A DNA stretch of 6,759 nt from Alphaproteobacteria bacterium (GTDB lineage Bacteria > Pseudomonadota > Alphaproteobacteria > ATCC43930 > CGMCC-115725), in the NCBI GenBank assembly GCA_017353855.1, contig JAFMSA010000233.1:1-6759 (forward strand), read 5' to 3'. Of this stretch, positions 1-5,501 are shown in pieces. A model generated the notes under the pieces. That model saw only the letters and a program-made list of their open reading frames with translations, did not search any database and was not told where the DNA came from. A program made the translations under genes and the position numbers. Position 1 is the first letter of the stretch. Every line of letters begins with the position of its first letter.

Positions 1-144
1 CGGGTTCGATACGCTGCCGCAGCGCAGGTCTTGTCGCCTGAGGACCAGAGTCTCAGCGCTTACGGTCCGGCGCCGGGCGAGCCAAGTAAGGGAGCTAAGG
101 GAGCTAAGGGAGCTAAGGGAGCTAAGGGAAAAAACGCGCCATAG
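1..144 (+). CDS. C-terminal end of an unidentified protein with a (Lys-Gly-Ala)4 tail (partial)
   Basis: Frame 1 is open from the first base of the window to a TAG at 142-144, giving 47 residues; the start lies outside. The first part reads as ordinary coding sequence (for example QVLSPEDQSLSAYGPAPGEP). It is followed by a basic tail of S-K-G-A-K-G-A-K-G-A-K-G-A-K-G-K-N-A-P. The tail is encoded by a 9-bp direct repeat whose period is a multiple of three, so copy-number changes would keep the frame. Lysine-rich flexible tails often bind nucleic acid or membranes, but the family cannot be named from this piece and no catalytic motif is visible. That it is coding is inferred from the open frame up to the edge and the in-frame repeat. 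Chance is possible for so short a piece. Confidence 0.5.
   Translation, partial: RVRYAAAAQVLSPEDQSLSAYGPAPGEPSKGAKGAKGAKGAKGKNAP
87..129 (+). repeat. 9-bp tandem direct repeat, about 4.8 copies
   Basis: The unit TAAGGGAGC is repeated exactly four times (87-122), followed by seven more bases of the unit (123-129). In the plus-strand frame of the partial CDS this codes for repeated K-G-A. It is a simple tandem array with no spacers, so it is not a CRISPR. Such arrays change length by strand slippage. Confidence 0.95.
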
Positions 145-756
145 GGAAGCTCGCCCGCCCAAGTTGAGCGAGCCGATCGACAGCTGCCGTTTTACCGCCT
201 GCTCGATCGGACCGCCGACTGCATTCCAGGGCTATCCTGCCGAGCATCTGCTGGTGCTCATCGATGAGTCGTCTGTGGCCTGCCGCCGACTGCCTCTGCA
301 CGAGCGACTGGGACTATTCCCAGGAGCCAGCGACGATACGCTATCCCGCCGGGATGGCTGCGCGCAGTCGTCATGCGCCGGCCGGAAGCCGAAGATGACT
401 CCGAGCTTGGCGTTGACATCCCCAAATCCGGGTCGACCGCCACTGGCATCACAGAGTGGCGCGGCAGCCGAGCTTGGGGTCCACACCGGTTGCGGGCACG
501 CGCAGCTGGGCGAGCAGTGAGGGGGTGCGCCGAACCAAGGCCGACACAATGTTCCTTGCCGGTATTGCCGGTCACCGAAAGTCCGACGATGCGCCCCGAA
601 TTCAGCCATCCGAGCGCGGCCCGGAGAACAATTCCAATCGTGATCGCTATACCTTCACCCTGCGGCCGAATTTTCAGAAAGGCGTCTTTGCGCAGCCCTA
701 CCTCGCCATGCTGCGAAATCCAAAAGAATTTTGCACCAGCGAGAAAGGCTCCCATC
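145..756. other. 612 bp without a convincing gene
   Basis: Several overlapping open frames cross this stretch on both strands, the longest being a minus-strand frame at 258-818. None shows a recognisable domain, a good ribosome binding site or a natural-looking composition; they are rich in Arg, Pro and Ser, as shadow frames of GC-rich DNA are. A short minus-strand stretch near 600-720 (residues such as GIAITIGIVLRAALGWLNSG) looks somewhat more protein-like but could not be assigned. No insertion-sequence ends, tRNA or clear terminator were seen. The region lies downstream of dmeF and could be decayed coding DNA. Confidence 0.5.
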
Positions 757-1704
757 TTAGGCTGCTTTGCGCAGGTGTGGGTGGTCGCCAGGACACGCCT
801 CGACCTCGATCGTGACATGGCTTAGTCCGGGAATATCCGTGAGCCGGGCTTTATAGGAAGAAGGCGCGGCCGGTGCGTCGGATACCAGAGAGGCAATGAT
901 GGCCAGGTGGCCAGGCCCGACCTGCCAAAGGTGAAAATCGGTCATCCGATCGCCGTCGCGTTCGAGGCGATCCCGCACCGCGCTCTCGATCCGCTTCGCG
1001 TCGGAAACAGCATCCACCAGCACCCGACCGGCAGCGTGCAACAGCCCCCATGCCCAGCTGCCGATGACCGCCGTTCCGGCCAGGCCGACCAGCGGGTCGA
1101 TAAACCGCCAGCCCAGCGCCCAGGCTAGCGACAAGCCGGTAATCGCCAGAACCGAGATAGCCGCATCTGCGAGGACGTGGATATAGGCCGCCCGCAGATT
1201 CAAGTCGTGCCTGTGGCAGTCATCAACGGCATCCTCACGATGATTATGCTCGCCTCGCAGCAGCCAGGCGCTTGTGAGATTGACCGTGAGGCCCAACGCG
1301 GCAATCGCGATCGCTTCGCCGAAAGCGATCGAGACGGGATGTAACAAACGATTAAAGCTCTGATAGGCGATCAGCAGGGCAATCATGCCGAGCACTACAG
1401 CACTCGTGTAACCTGCGAGGTCTCCCAGCTTCCCGGTGCCGAAGGCAAAGCGTGGGTTGGCCGCATGGCGGCGAGCGTAGCGGTAGGCCGTCGCCGAGAT
1501 GGCGAGGGCGGCGGCATGGGTGCTCATGTGCCAGCCGTCGGCGACGAGAGCGAGAGAACCGAACAGAGTGCCGCTCGCGACCTCGGCGACCATCATCGAG
1601 AAAGTTAACCCGACCACGAACCACGTGCGTCGCTCGTTCCGATCGTGCTGCGCGCCGAGAAAAACGTGCGGATGGGTCAGATGCTCGAGTGAGCCCGCAT
1701 GCAT
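757..1704 (-). CDS. dmeF: DmeF-type cation diffusion facilitator (probable Co2+/Ni2+ exporter)
   Basis: This is a 315-residue inner-membrane cation/proton antiporter of the CDF family, most like the DmeF branch, which exports cobalt and nickel. The N-terminus (HPHVFLGAQHDRNERRTW, from residue 11) is characteristic of DmeF. The membrane part carries LVADGWHMSTHA (about residues 53-64), the FGTGKLGDLAGYTSA block (88-102) and HVLADA (176-181), whose His and Asp are expected metal ligands. The C-terminal cytoplasmic domain holds DFHLWQVGPGHLAII (256-270) and ends in LSHVTIEVEAC. The loop between membrane segments 4 and 5 (about 151-168), usually very His-rich in DmeF, has only four His here. The ATG at 1702-1704 was chosen over a GTG at 1729-1731 because AAGGAGG lies 8 nt before it and the family N-terminus begins there. 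No DmeR/RcnR-type repressor gene lies next to it. Exact metal specificity is inferred from family. Confidence 0.92.
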   Translation of the reverse strand: MHAGSLEHLTHPHVFLGAQHDRNERRTWFVVGLTFSMMVAEVASGTLFGSLALVADGWHMSTHAAALAISATAYRYARRHAANPRFAFGTGKLGDLAGYTSAVVLGMIALLIAYQSFNRLLHPVSIAFGEAIAIAALGLTVNLTSAWLLRGEHNHREDAVDDCHRHDLNLRAAYIHVLADAAISVLAITGLSLAWALGWRFIDPLVGLAGTAVIGSWAWGLLHAAGRVLVDAVSDAKRIESAVRDRLERDGDRMTDFHLWQVGPGHLAIIASLVSDAPAAPSSYKARLTDIPGLSHVTIEVEACPGDHPHLRKAA

Positions 1705-1712
1705 TGCTTTTG

Positions 1713-1719
1713 CCTCCTT
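1713..1719 (-). promoter_or_regulatory. Ribosome binding site of dmeF
   Basis: AAGGAGG on the minus strand ends 8 nt before the ATG at 1704. It lies between that ATG and the GTG at 1731 and so decides the start in favour of the ATG. Confidence 0.85.
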
Positions 1720-1727
1720 CCCGCTTT

Positions 1728-1870
1728 TCACAGCCGCCCGCCGCCGATGGTGAGGACCGCCGAGGCCGAACCGGCTGACCGTGACACGGATTCATCGGCA
1801 GCCTGCCCGCAAGCCCTGATCGCAGAGGATCACGGTCGGGGCGTTGGCAAGCACAATGCCGAGTGCTCAC
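1728..1870 (-). pseudogene. Frameshifted C-terminal remnant of a GDT1/UPF0016 (TMEM165-type) cation transporter
   Basis: Three consecutive minus-strand pieces in different frames resemble the last third of GDT1-family manganese/calcium exporters. Piece 1 (1866 to about 1819) reads LGIVLANAPTVILCD, like the family's TLGMMLANxPxVxLGD. If two bases near 1816-1817 are skipped, piece 2 continues as RLAGRLPM, like GDRLAxRLP. After another shift, piece 3 (1787-1728) reads RSAGSASAVLTIGGGRL and stops at a TGA (1728-1730), like the family's final RxxAAxLFAxLGVLTLLG helix. The pieces are in the correct order and spacing. The stop lies 23 nt before the dmeF ATG, so this was probably a co-transcribed metal exporter. 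The first two thirds, including both E-x-G-D-K motifs, were not found upstream. Decay is the simplest reading; sequencing indels could explain the shifts but not the missing 5' part. The family assignment rests on recalled consensus, not on a search. Confidence 0.5.
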
Positions 1871-1942
1871 CGCGGCGCTTCTCGCGAAAGATCAACTCAT
1901 TCAAGATGGGGACGCGCCATTGAGCAGGAGCGGGCTCGGGTT

Positions 1943-1971
1943 AATCAAGATCCGGCGGCACTGACGGTCAA
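1943..1971 (-). promoter_or_regulatory. Weak sigma70-like promoter candidate facing dmeF
   Basis: On the minus strand TTGACC (1966-1971, 5 of 6 to the -35 consensus) is followed after 17 bp by TTGATT (1943-1948, 3 of 6 to the -10 consensus). It would transcribe through the GDT1 remnant into dmeF. The -10 match is poor and no operator is recognisable, so this is only a candidate. Confidence 0.2.
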
Positions 1972-2029
1972 TACCGGATGACTGGTCGCGTGTAGCCCGA
2001 AGCGCCGTTCCATTCCGCCCATACACGGG

Positions 2030-2049
2030 CTTCCTCATTTGCGAGGAAG
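2030..2049. repeat. Perfect inverted repeat (7-bp arms, 6-nt loop)
   Basis: CTTCCTC (2030-2036) and GAGGAAG (2043-2049) are perfectly complementary around ATTTGC. The hairpin lies about 50 nt beyond the 3' end of tRNA-Ser. There is no following T-run on either strand, so it is not a typical intrinsic terminator. It might mark the end of the tRNA transcript or a small operator, or be chance. Confidence 0.4.
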
Positions 2050-2100
2050 GTCTGACGAGGGGTTGCCGATGCCGCAAAAGCCGGGGGAAACCTAGGATCG

Positions 2101-2193
2101 TGGCGGAGGGGGCGGGATTCGAACCCGCGAGACGATTCATCACCGTCTACACACTTTCCAGGCGTGCGCCTTCAACCACTCGGCCACCCCTCC
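2101..2193 (-). tRNA. tRNA-Ser (anticodon GGA), CCA encoded
   Basis: The 93-nt minus-strand gene folds as a class II tRNA. The acceptor arm GGAGGGG (2187-2193) pairs with CCCCTCC, followed by discriminator G and a genomically encoded CCA (2101-2103). The anticodon stem CACGC/GTGTG encloses the loop CTGGAAA with anticodon GGA (2157-2159), which reads UCC and UCU serine codons. A long variable arm (AGACG paired with CGTCT) is typical of tRNA-Ser, and the T arm contains GCGGGTTCGAATCCCGC. It lies on the same strand as the rluB-rsmD-reductase run, 78 bp after it, and its 3' end borders the accessory-looking region to the left. Confidence 0.98.
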
Positions 2194-2271
2194 GTGCCCC
2201 GATTGCATTCTCAGGCGACGCCAAGCCCAGACTAGCGAAGCCGCCGACACCGCGCAACGAGCCGGAAATCC

Positions 2272-3117
2272 TCAGAGCATGCCCAGCGCCGCCTTGCCCT
2301 TGGGAGGCGGAAAAGCGTGGTCGAGAACCGCAAGGTCTTCCTCGGTCAGCGTGATATCGAGCGCGGCGCGGTTATCCCGGACGTGCTCGGCGCGCGAGGC
2401 TTTCGGGATCACGATAGTGCCTTCCTGCCGCAGCAGCCAGGCGAGCGCGATTTGCGCCGCGGTGGCACTGTGGCGGCGAGCGATCTCAGCGAGCCTCGGA
2501 TGCCCGAGCATGCTGCCCTGGCCGAGCGGCGTATACGCCATGATCGCGACCTTGTGCTCGCGACACCAAGGCACGAGATCCCATTCGGGACCGCGGCGGC
2601 TTAGATTGTAGAGCACCTGATCTGCGGCGACGCTCTCGCCGCCCCTCAACGCAACCCATTCGGCCATGTCGGCACGATCAAAGTTGCTGACCCCGTAATG
2701 GCGGATCTTGCCGTCCCGCTGGAGACGCTGAAATCCCTCCAGCGTTTCGACGAGCGGTACCGAGCCGCGCCAATGCAGCAGATAGAGATCGATCCTGTCG
2801 GTTTCGAGCCGGTTGAGGCTGCGCTCGCAGGCTGCCGTCACACCCCTGCGCGAAGCATTGTGCGGATAGACCTTGCTTACGATGAAGAGGCTGTCGCGGA
2901 CGCCCTCAGCAGCGCGGGCGACCACCTCTTCGGCGCCTCCGCTGCCATACATCTCCGCCGTGTCGATCAATCTCATCCCGAGCTCGAACCCGAGCCGCAA
3001 CGCCACAGCTTCCTCAGCGGCGCGGCGCGCGTTCTCGCCCATGTGCCAAGTGCCTTGGCCGAGGGCCGGGACACGCTCGCCGGTCCGCAACGTCACAGTT
3101 CGCAGCTGCTCGGTCAT
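2272..3117 (-). CDS. Aldo/keto reductase family oxidoreductase
   Basis: This is a 281-residue cytosolic NADPH-type aldo/keto reductase with a TIM-barrel fold, about the usual family length. The catalytic tetrad is complete: Asp52 and Tyr57 in DTAEMYGSG, Lys82 in IVSKVYP and His115 in YLLHWRG. The GKIRHYGVSNF block and the cofactor-binding end IVIPKASRAEHVRDN are also present. It reduces aldehydes or ketones to alcohols, but the natural substrate cannot be told; it is closest in look to the 2,5-diketo-gluconate-reductase/YeaE-like branch. The frame is open far upstream (to 3351), but the ATG at 3117 is preceded by AAGGAG at 6 nt and matches the family N-terminus. It begins 14 bp after the rsmD stop, so it is probably co-transcribed with rluB and rsmD. 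No terminator-like hairpin was seen in the 78 bp before tRNA-Ser. Confidence 0.93.
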   Translation of the reverse strand: MTEQLRTVTLRTGERVPALGQGTWHMGENARRAAEEAVALRLGFELGMRLIDTAEMYGSGGAEEVVARAAEGVRDSLFIVSKVYPHNASRRGVTAACERSLNRLETDRIDLYLLHWRGSVPLVETLEGFQRLQRDGKIRHYGVSNFDRADMAEWVALRGGESVAADQVLYNLSRRGPEWDLVPWCREHKVAIMAYTPLGQGSMLGHPRLAEIARRHSATAAQIALAWLLRQEGTIVIPKASRAEHVRDNRAALDITLTEEDLAVLDHAFPPPKGKAALGML

Positions 3118-3123
3118 GCTATT

Positions 3124-3129
3124 CTCCTT
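3124..3129 (-). promoter_or_regulatory. Ribosome binding site of the aldo/keto reductase
   Basis: AAGGAG lies 6 nt before the ATG at 3117, in the 14-bp gap after rsmD. It decides the start, because the open frame continues 234 bp further upstream. Confidence 0.8.
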
Positions 3130-3131
3130 GC

Positions 3132-3701
3132 TCACGCCTCCGCCTGGCAGCGGAGAAAAACGATGCGCGCCGCGCCATATACCCGCTCGTCCAGCAGCGT
3201 AAACCCCTCCGGTATCGCGAACTCTTCGCGCGCCGCGAGCTCGACGACGACGAGCGCCTGTGGCGCGAACCAGCCGGCGGCCGTGAGAGCCTGCAGCGCC
3301 GGCGTGACAAGGCCGCTCCGATAGGGCGGATCGATAAACACAACGGCACATCCGCAGACCGCGTGCGGCGGCCGCGTCGCGTCCCCGACAATCACGCGGC
3401 TGTGGGCGTCCTCGCCGAGAACCGAGATGTTCTTTCGTAGGATCGCCAGAGCGTCGCGATCCCGCTCAATGAACACGGCCCCTGCAGCACCGCGCGACAA
3501 TGCCTCGAGACCCAGGGCGCCAGTACCGGCAAAAGCGTCGAGCACCGTTGACTCCGCAAGAGGGACACGCCCGCCCGCGACCCCGCCATGAAAGATAATA
3601 TTGAACATCGCCTCGCGAGCACGGTCGCTCGTCGGCCTTACTTTTGCGCCCGACGGGACCAGCAGGCGGCGGCCACGATGACTACCGGCGACAATACGCA
3701 T
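3132..3701 (-). CDS. rsmD: 16S rRNA (guanine(966)-N(2))-methyltransferase RsmD
   Basis: This cytosolic SAM-dependent methyltransferase modifies G966 of 16S rRNA during small-subunit assembly. The 189-residue protein has the family layout. The N-terminal MRIVAGSHRGRRL is followed by RPTSDRAREAMFNI (residues 22-35). Next comes the SAM-binding motif DAFAGTGALGLEALSRGA (55-72), with acidic motif II in FIERD. The catalytic DPPY, in place of the common NPPY, is at 124-127 (FIDPPYRSG). Length is normal for RsmD. The ATG at 3701 was chosen because the family starts with M-R-I-V-A-G; the frame extends further upstream but only inside rluB. It overlaps the end of rluB by 20 bp and has only a weak ribosome binding site, which suggests translational coupling. 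The rluB-rsmD pairing is common in Alphaproteobacteria. Confidence 0.96.
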   Translation of the reverse strand: MRIVAGSHRGRRLLVPSGAKVRPTSDRAREAMFNIIFHGGVAGGRVPLAESTVLDAFAGTGALGLEALSRGAAGAVFIERDRDALAILRKNISVLGEDAHSRVIVGDATRPPHAVCGCAVVFIDPPYRSGLVTPALQALTAAGWFAPQALVVVELAAREEFAIPEGFTLLDERVYGAARIVFLRCQAEA

Positions 3702-4467
3702 CACCCAGCTGTTCTGAGAGCACCTTTCGCGGCACTTCAGCGATTGCCCCACGTCCCAATTTGCCGAGCTGGAACGGCCCGTAAGAAAGGCGGATCAGTC
3801 GCGTGACCTGGAGCCCGAGATGCTCGAGTACCCGGCGCACCTCTCGGTTTTTCCCCTCGTGCAGCGTCATCGCAATCCAGGCGTTGCTGCCCTGCTGTCG
3901 CTCGAGGCTCGCGCGGATCGGACCATAGAACACCGCCCCTACGGTGATACCCTGAGCGAGAGCCGCAAGCCGTTCCGGCTCGACCGCGCCATGCACCCTC
4001 ACCTTGTAGCGCCGCAGCCAACCCGTCGACGGCAATTCCAGCCGGCGGGCGAGCGCGCCATCATTGGTCAGCAACAGCAATCCTTCGGAATTGAGATCGA
4101 GCCGCCCGACCGAAATCAGCCGCGGCAGATCCTTCGGCAGCGCGCCGAATACGGTCGGCCGACCCCTCTCGTCACGATGCGTCGTCACGAGCCCCGCTGG
4201 CTTGTAATAACGCCACAACCGCGGACGCTCGGAAGCCGGCACCGCCTTGCCGTCGACACGTACGTCATTGGCCGCGGTAACCGTGACCGCCGGCGTCGTC
4301 AGGACACGACCATCGACAGATACCCGGCCGTCGGCGATCCAACGTTCGGCGTCACGGCGCGAGCAGATTCCCGCACGCGCCAGTAGTTTTGCGATGCGTT
4401 CCGGGCGATCGCCCTCGTGCGAGCTGGCCGACCAGAATGAGCCGCGCAAGGCCCCGTGCTCAACCAT
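3682..4467 (-). CDS. rluB: Ribosomal large subunit pseudouridine synthase B (RluB/RsuA family)
   Basis: The enzyme isomerises a uridine of 23S rRNA (position 2605 in E. coli) to pseudouridine in the cytosol. An N-terminal S4 RNA-binding domain spans about residues 22-68 (ERIAKLLARAGICSRRDAER). The catalytic domain has YYKPAGLVTTHRDERGRPT (88-106), then ISVGRLDLNSEGLLLLTNDG (118-137) with catalytic Asp124 in GRLD, and EGKNREVRR (204-212). At 261 residues it lacks the long basic or low-complexity C-terminal extension seen in many alphaproteobacterial RluB proteins. The start is uncertain: the ATG at 4467 has no good ribosome binding site, and a TTG at 4494 would add nine residues. Neither changes the S4 domain. 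It begins the rluB-rsmD-reductase run. RsuA, RluE or RluF functions are less likely given the neighbour rsmD, but specificity is inferred. Confidence 0.93.
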   Translation of the reverse strand: MVEHGALRGSFWSASSHEGDRPERIAKLLARAGICSRRDAERWIADGRVSVDGRVLTTPAVTVTAANDVRVDGKAVPASERPRLWRYYKPAGLVTTHRDERGRPTVFGALPKDLPRLISVGRLDLNSEGLLLLTNDGALARRLELPSTGWLRRYKVRVHGAVEPERLAALAQGITVGAVFYGPIRASLERQQGSNAWIAMTLHEGKNREVRRVLEHLGLQVTRLIRLSYGPFQLGKLGRGAIAEVPRKVLSEQLGDAYCRR

Positions 4468-4754
4468 TGACAAAAACGCTCGGCTTTCGTGCAATTTCCA
4501 AGCTATTCGCTCCTACGCACAGGTTAACAACGTCAACGCGAAAAGGATCAGGCTAGCACATCGCGGTGACCCCCGTCGGCAGCTGTGACACCGCCGCCGC
4601 GATGGAGACGTCGGGGCTTGTCGTATCTGCGAGCGGGAAGGGAAAGGGTGACGGAGCGGATCACGAGGCTACGGAGTAGCGCAAGCAATAGCGGTTTCCA
4701 TCAGTTGGAACCCCCACAGCTTCTTTGGCCTTAGAAAATTCACGTGTTGTTCAC
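4468..4754. other. Intergenic region upstream of rluB and downstream of the C26 hydrolase
   Basis: This 287-bp stretch must hold the promoter of the rluB operon and the 3' end of the hydrolase transcript. A TTGACG (4531-4536, minus strand) could be a -35 box, but no acceptable -10 box lies at 16-18 bp. A TAGGAG on the minus strand (4510-4515) stands 8 nt before a TTG that opens a 13-codon frame ending over the rluB start. An imperfect inverted repeat (about 4692-4711) lies beyond the hydrolase gene without a T-run. No RNA gene or mobile element is seen. Confidence 0.5.
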
Positions 4755-5471
4755 TCACCCGCCGGCAGCGACTTCGATGAGAGCGCGGAAGATCCTGCTA
4801 TCGGATTGGCTGATCTCAAATTCCGGATGCCATTGGACGCCGAGGCAGAAACGGTGACGGGGGTTCTCGATCCCCTCGACAACGTCATCCTCGGCGACGG
4901 CATCGATGACGACACCCTGAGCCACCGCTTTGACCGCCTGATGATGGGCGCTGTTGACGCCAAGCGTATCGGCTCCGGTGATGCGGTGAAGGAGCGTTCC
5001 TGCAACGATCCGGACCGTATGTCCCGGTTCATTGCGCGGATTTGCCTGGCGATGGGCGACACAATTCGGAACCTCGTCCGGGATGTGCTGGATTAGGGTG
5101 CCCCCGAGCACGACATTCAAAAGCTGCTGCCCCCCGCAGATCCCGAGCAACGGCATTTCTCTGGCAAGCGCACCCTTGGCAACGGCGAACTCGAATGCGG
5201 TGCGCCGATCCTTGGTCTTTACGCTCGGATGTCGAACTGCCGCGCCAAACAGCTTCGGGTCGACGTCGAAACCGCCGCCGGTCACGATCAGCCCGTCGAT
5301 CCGATCGAGATAGGCTTCGGCGGCATCGGAATCGTGCGGCAGCAAAATCGGCAGCCCGCCGGCATGCCGCACCGCGTTGCAATAATTCTCCCGGATCGCA
5401 TACCACGGAAAGCCCGAATAGCCTCCGGGCGGCTCGTGATCGAGGGTGAGGCCGATGACCGGCTGTGCCAT
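4755..5471 (-). CDS. Gamma-glutamyl-gamma-aminobutyrate hydrolase family protein (class I amidotransferase-like, peptidase C26)
   Basis: This is a 238-residue cytosolic hydrolase of the PuuD-like group, which cleaves gamma-glutamyl amide bonds such as that of gamma-glutamyl-GABA in putrescine breakdown. The amidotransferase triad is visible: the nucleophile Cys112 in LGICGGQQLLNV, and His215 and Glu217 in GVQWHPEFE. The early IDGLIVTGGGFDVDPKLFG block (58-76) and VNSAHHQAVK (172-181) are family hallmarks. Length is normal. The start has GAAGGG 8 nt upstream. No other putrescine-pathway gene is in the window, so the true substrate is open; the family also includes proteins acting on other gamma-glutamyl compounds. 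It is divergent from the thioesterase gene. Confidence 0.9.
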   Translation of the reverse strand: MAQPVIGLTLDHEPPGGYSGFPWYAIRENYCNAVRHAGGLPILLPHDSDAAEAYLDRIDGLIVTGGGFDVDPKLFGAAVRHPSVKTKDRRTAFEFAVAKGALAREMPLLGICGGQQLLNVVLGGTLIQHIPDEVPNCVAHRQANPRNEPGHTVRIVAGTLLHRITGADTLGVNSAHHQAVKAVAQGVVIDAVAEDDVVEGIENPRHRFCLGVQWHPEFEISQSDSRIFRALIEVAAGG

Positions 5472-5501
5472 GCTGCTAACCCTTCAAAAATCGGAGTAAG
5501 G
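5472..5501. promoter_or_regulatory. 30-bp divergent intergenic region with two ribosome binding sites
   Basis: GAAGGG (5480-5485, minus strand) serves the C26 hydrolase with 8-nt spacing. GGAG (5493-5496, plus strand) serves the thioesterase with 5-nt spacing. The gap is too short for two promoters, so at least one promoter must lie inside the opposite gene, or the transcripts overlap. Confidence 0.7.

Larger units (their letters stand above)
1871..2100. other. Unassigned DNA between the GDT1 remnant and tRNA-Ser
   Basis: Together with the remnant this makes about 400 bp without an intact gene. A minus-strand frame is open from the tRNA end to a TGA at 1968-1970 and contains residues such as EEARVWAEWNGASGY. 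It has no start of its own and no family I recognise. The stretch lies directly 3' of tRNA-Ser, where integrated elements often begin, but no integrase or attachment repeat is visible. Confidence 0.5.

Noticed and set aside
1..10. CGGGTTCGAT resembles the T-arm core of tRNA-Ser and could be an attachment copy
   Set aside because: Only about nine bases agree, with no extension into the acceptor arm. This is within chance, and the bases are part of an open frame.
87..129. Regular short repeats that could suggest a CRISPR array or iterons
   Set aside because: The 9-bp units are directly adjacent, with no spacers, and they encode K-G-A in the open frame. No rep or cas gene is near.
438..461. Inverted repeat CGCCACT / AGTGGCG with a 10-nt loop, and a repeated CCGAGCTTGG at 401 and 468
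   Set aside because: Arms and repeats this short are expected by chance in GC-rich DNA. There is no T-run or neighbouring gene that would give them a role.
258..818. Long minus-strand ORF of 186 codons
   Set aside because: It overlaps the end of dmeF in another frame, has an Arg/Ser/Pro-rich shadow-like composition and shows no domain or ribosome binding site.
3118..3351. N-terminal extension of the aldo/keto reductase frame
   Set aside because: It lies inside rsmD in another frame. The ATG at 3117 has a strong ribosome binding site and the family N-terminus.
4531..4536. TTGACG as a -35 box for the rluB operon
   Set aside because: No sequence close to TATAAT lies 16-18 bp downstream on the minus strand.
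4725..5096. Plus-strand ORF of 123 codons
   Set aside because: It is antisense to the C26 hydrolase gene, whose catalytic motifs are clear. It has no recognisable domain.
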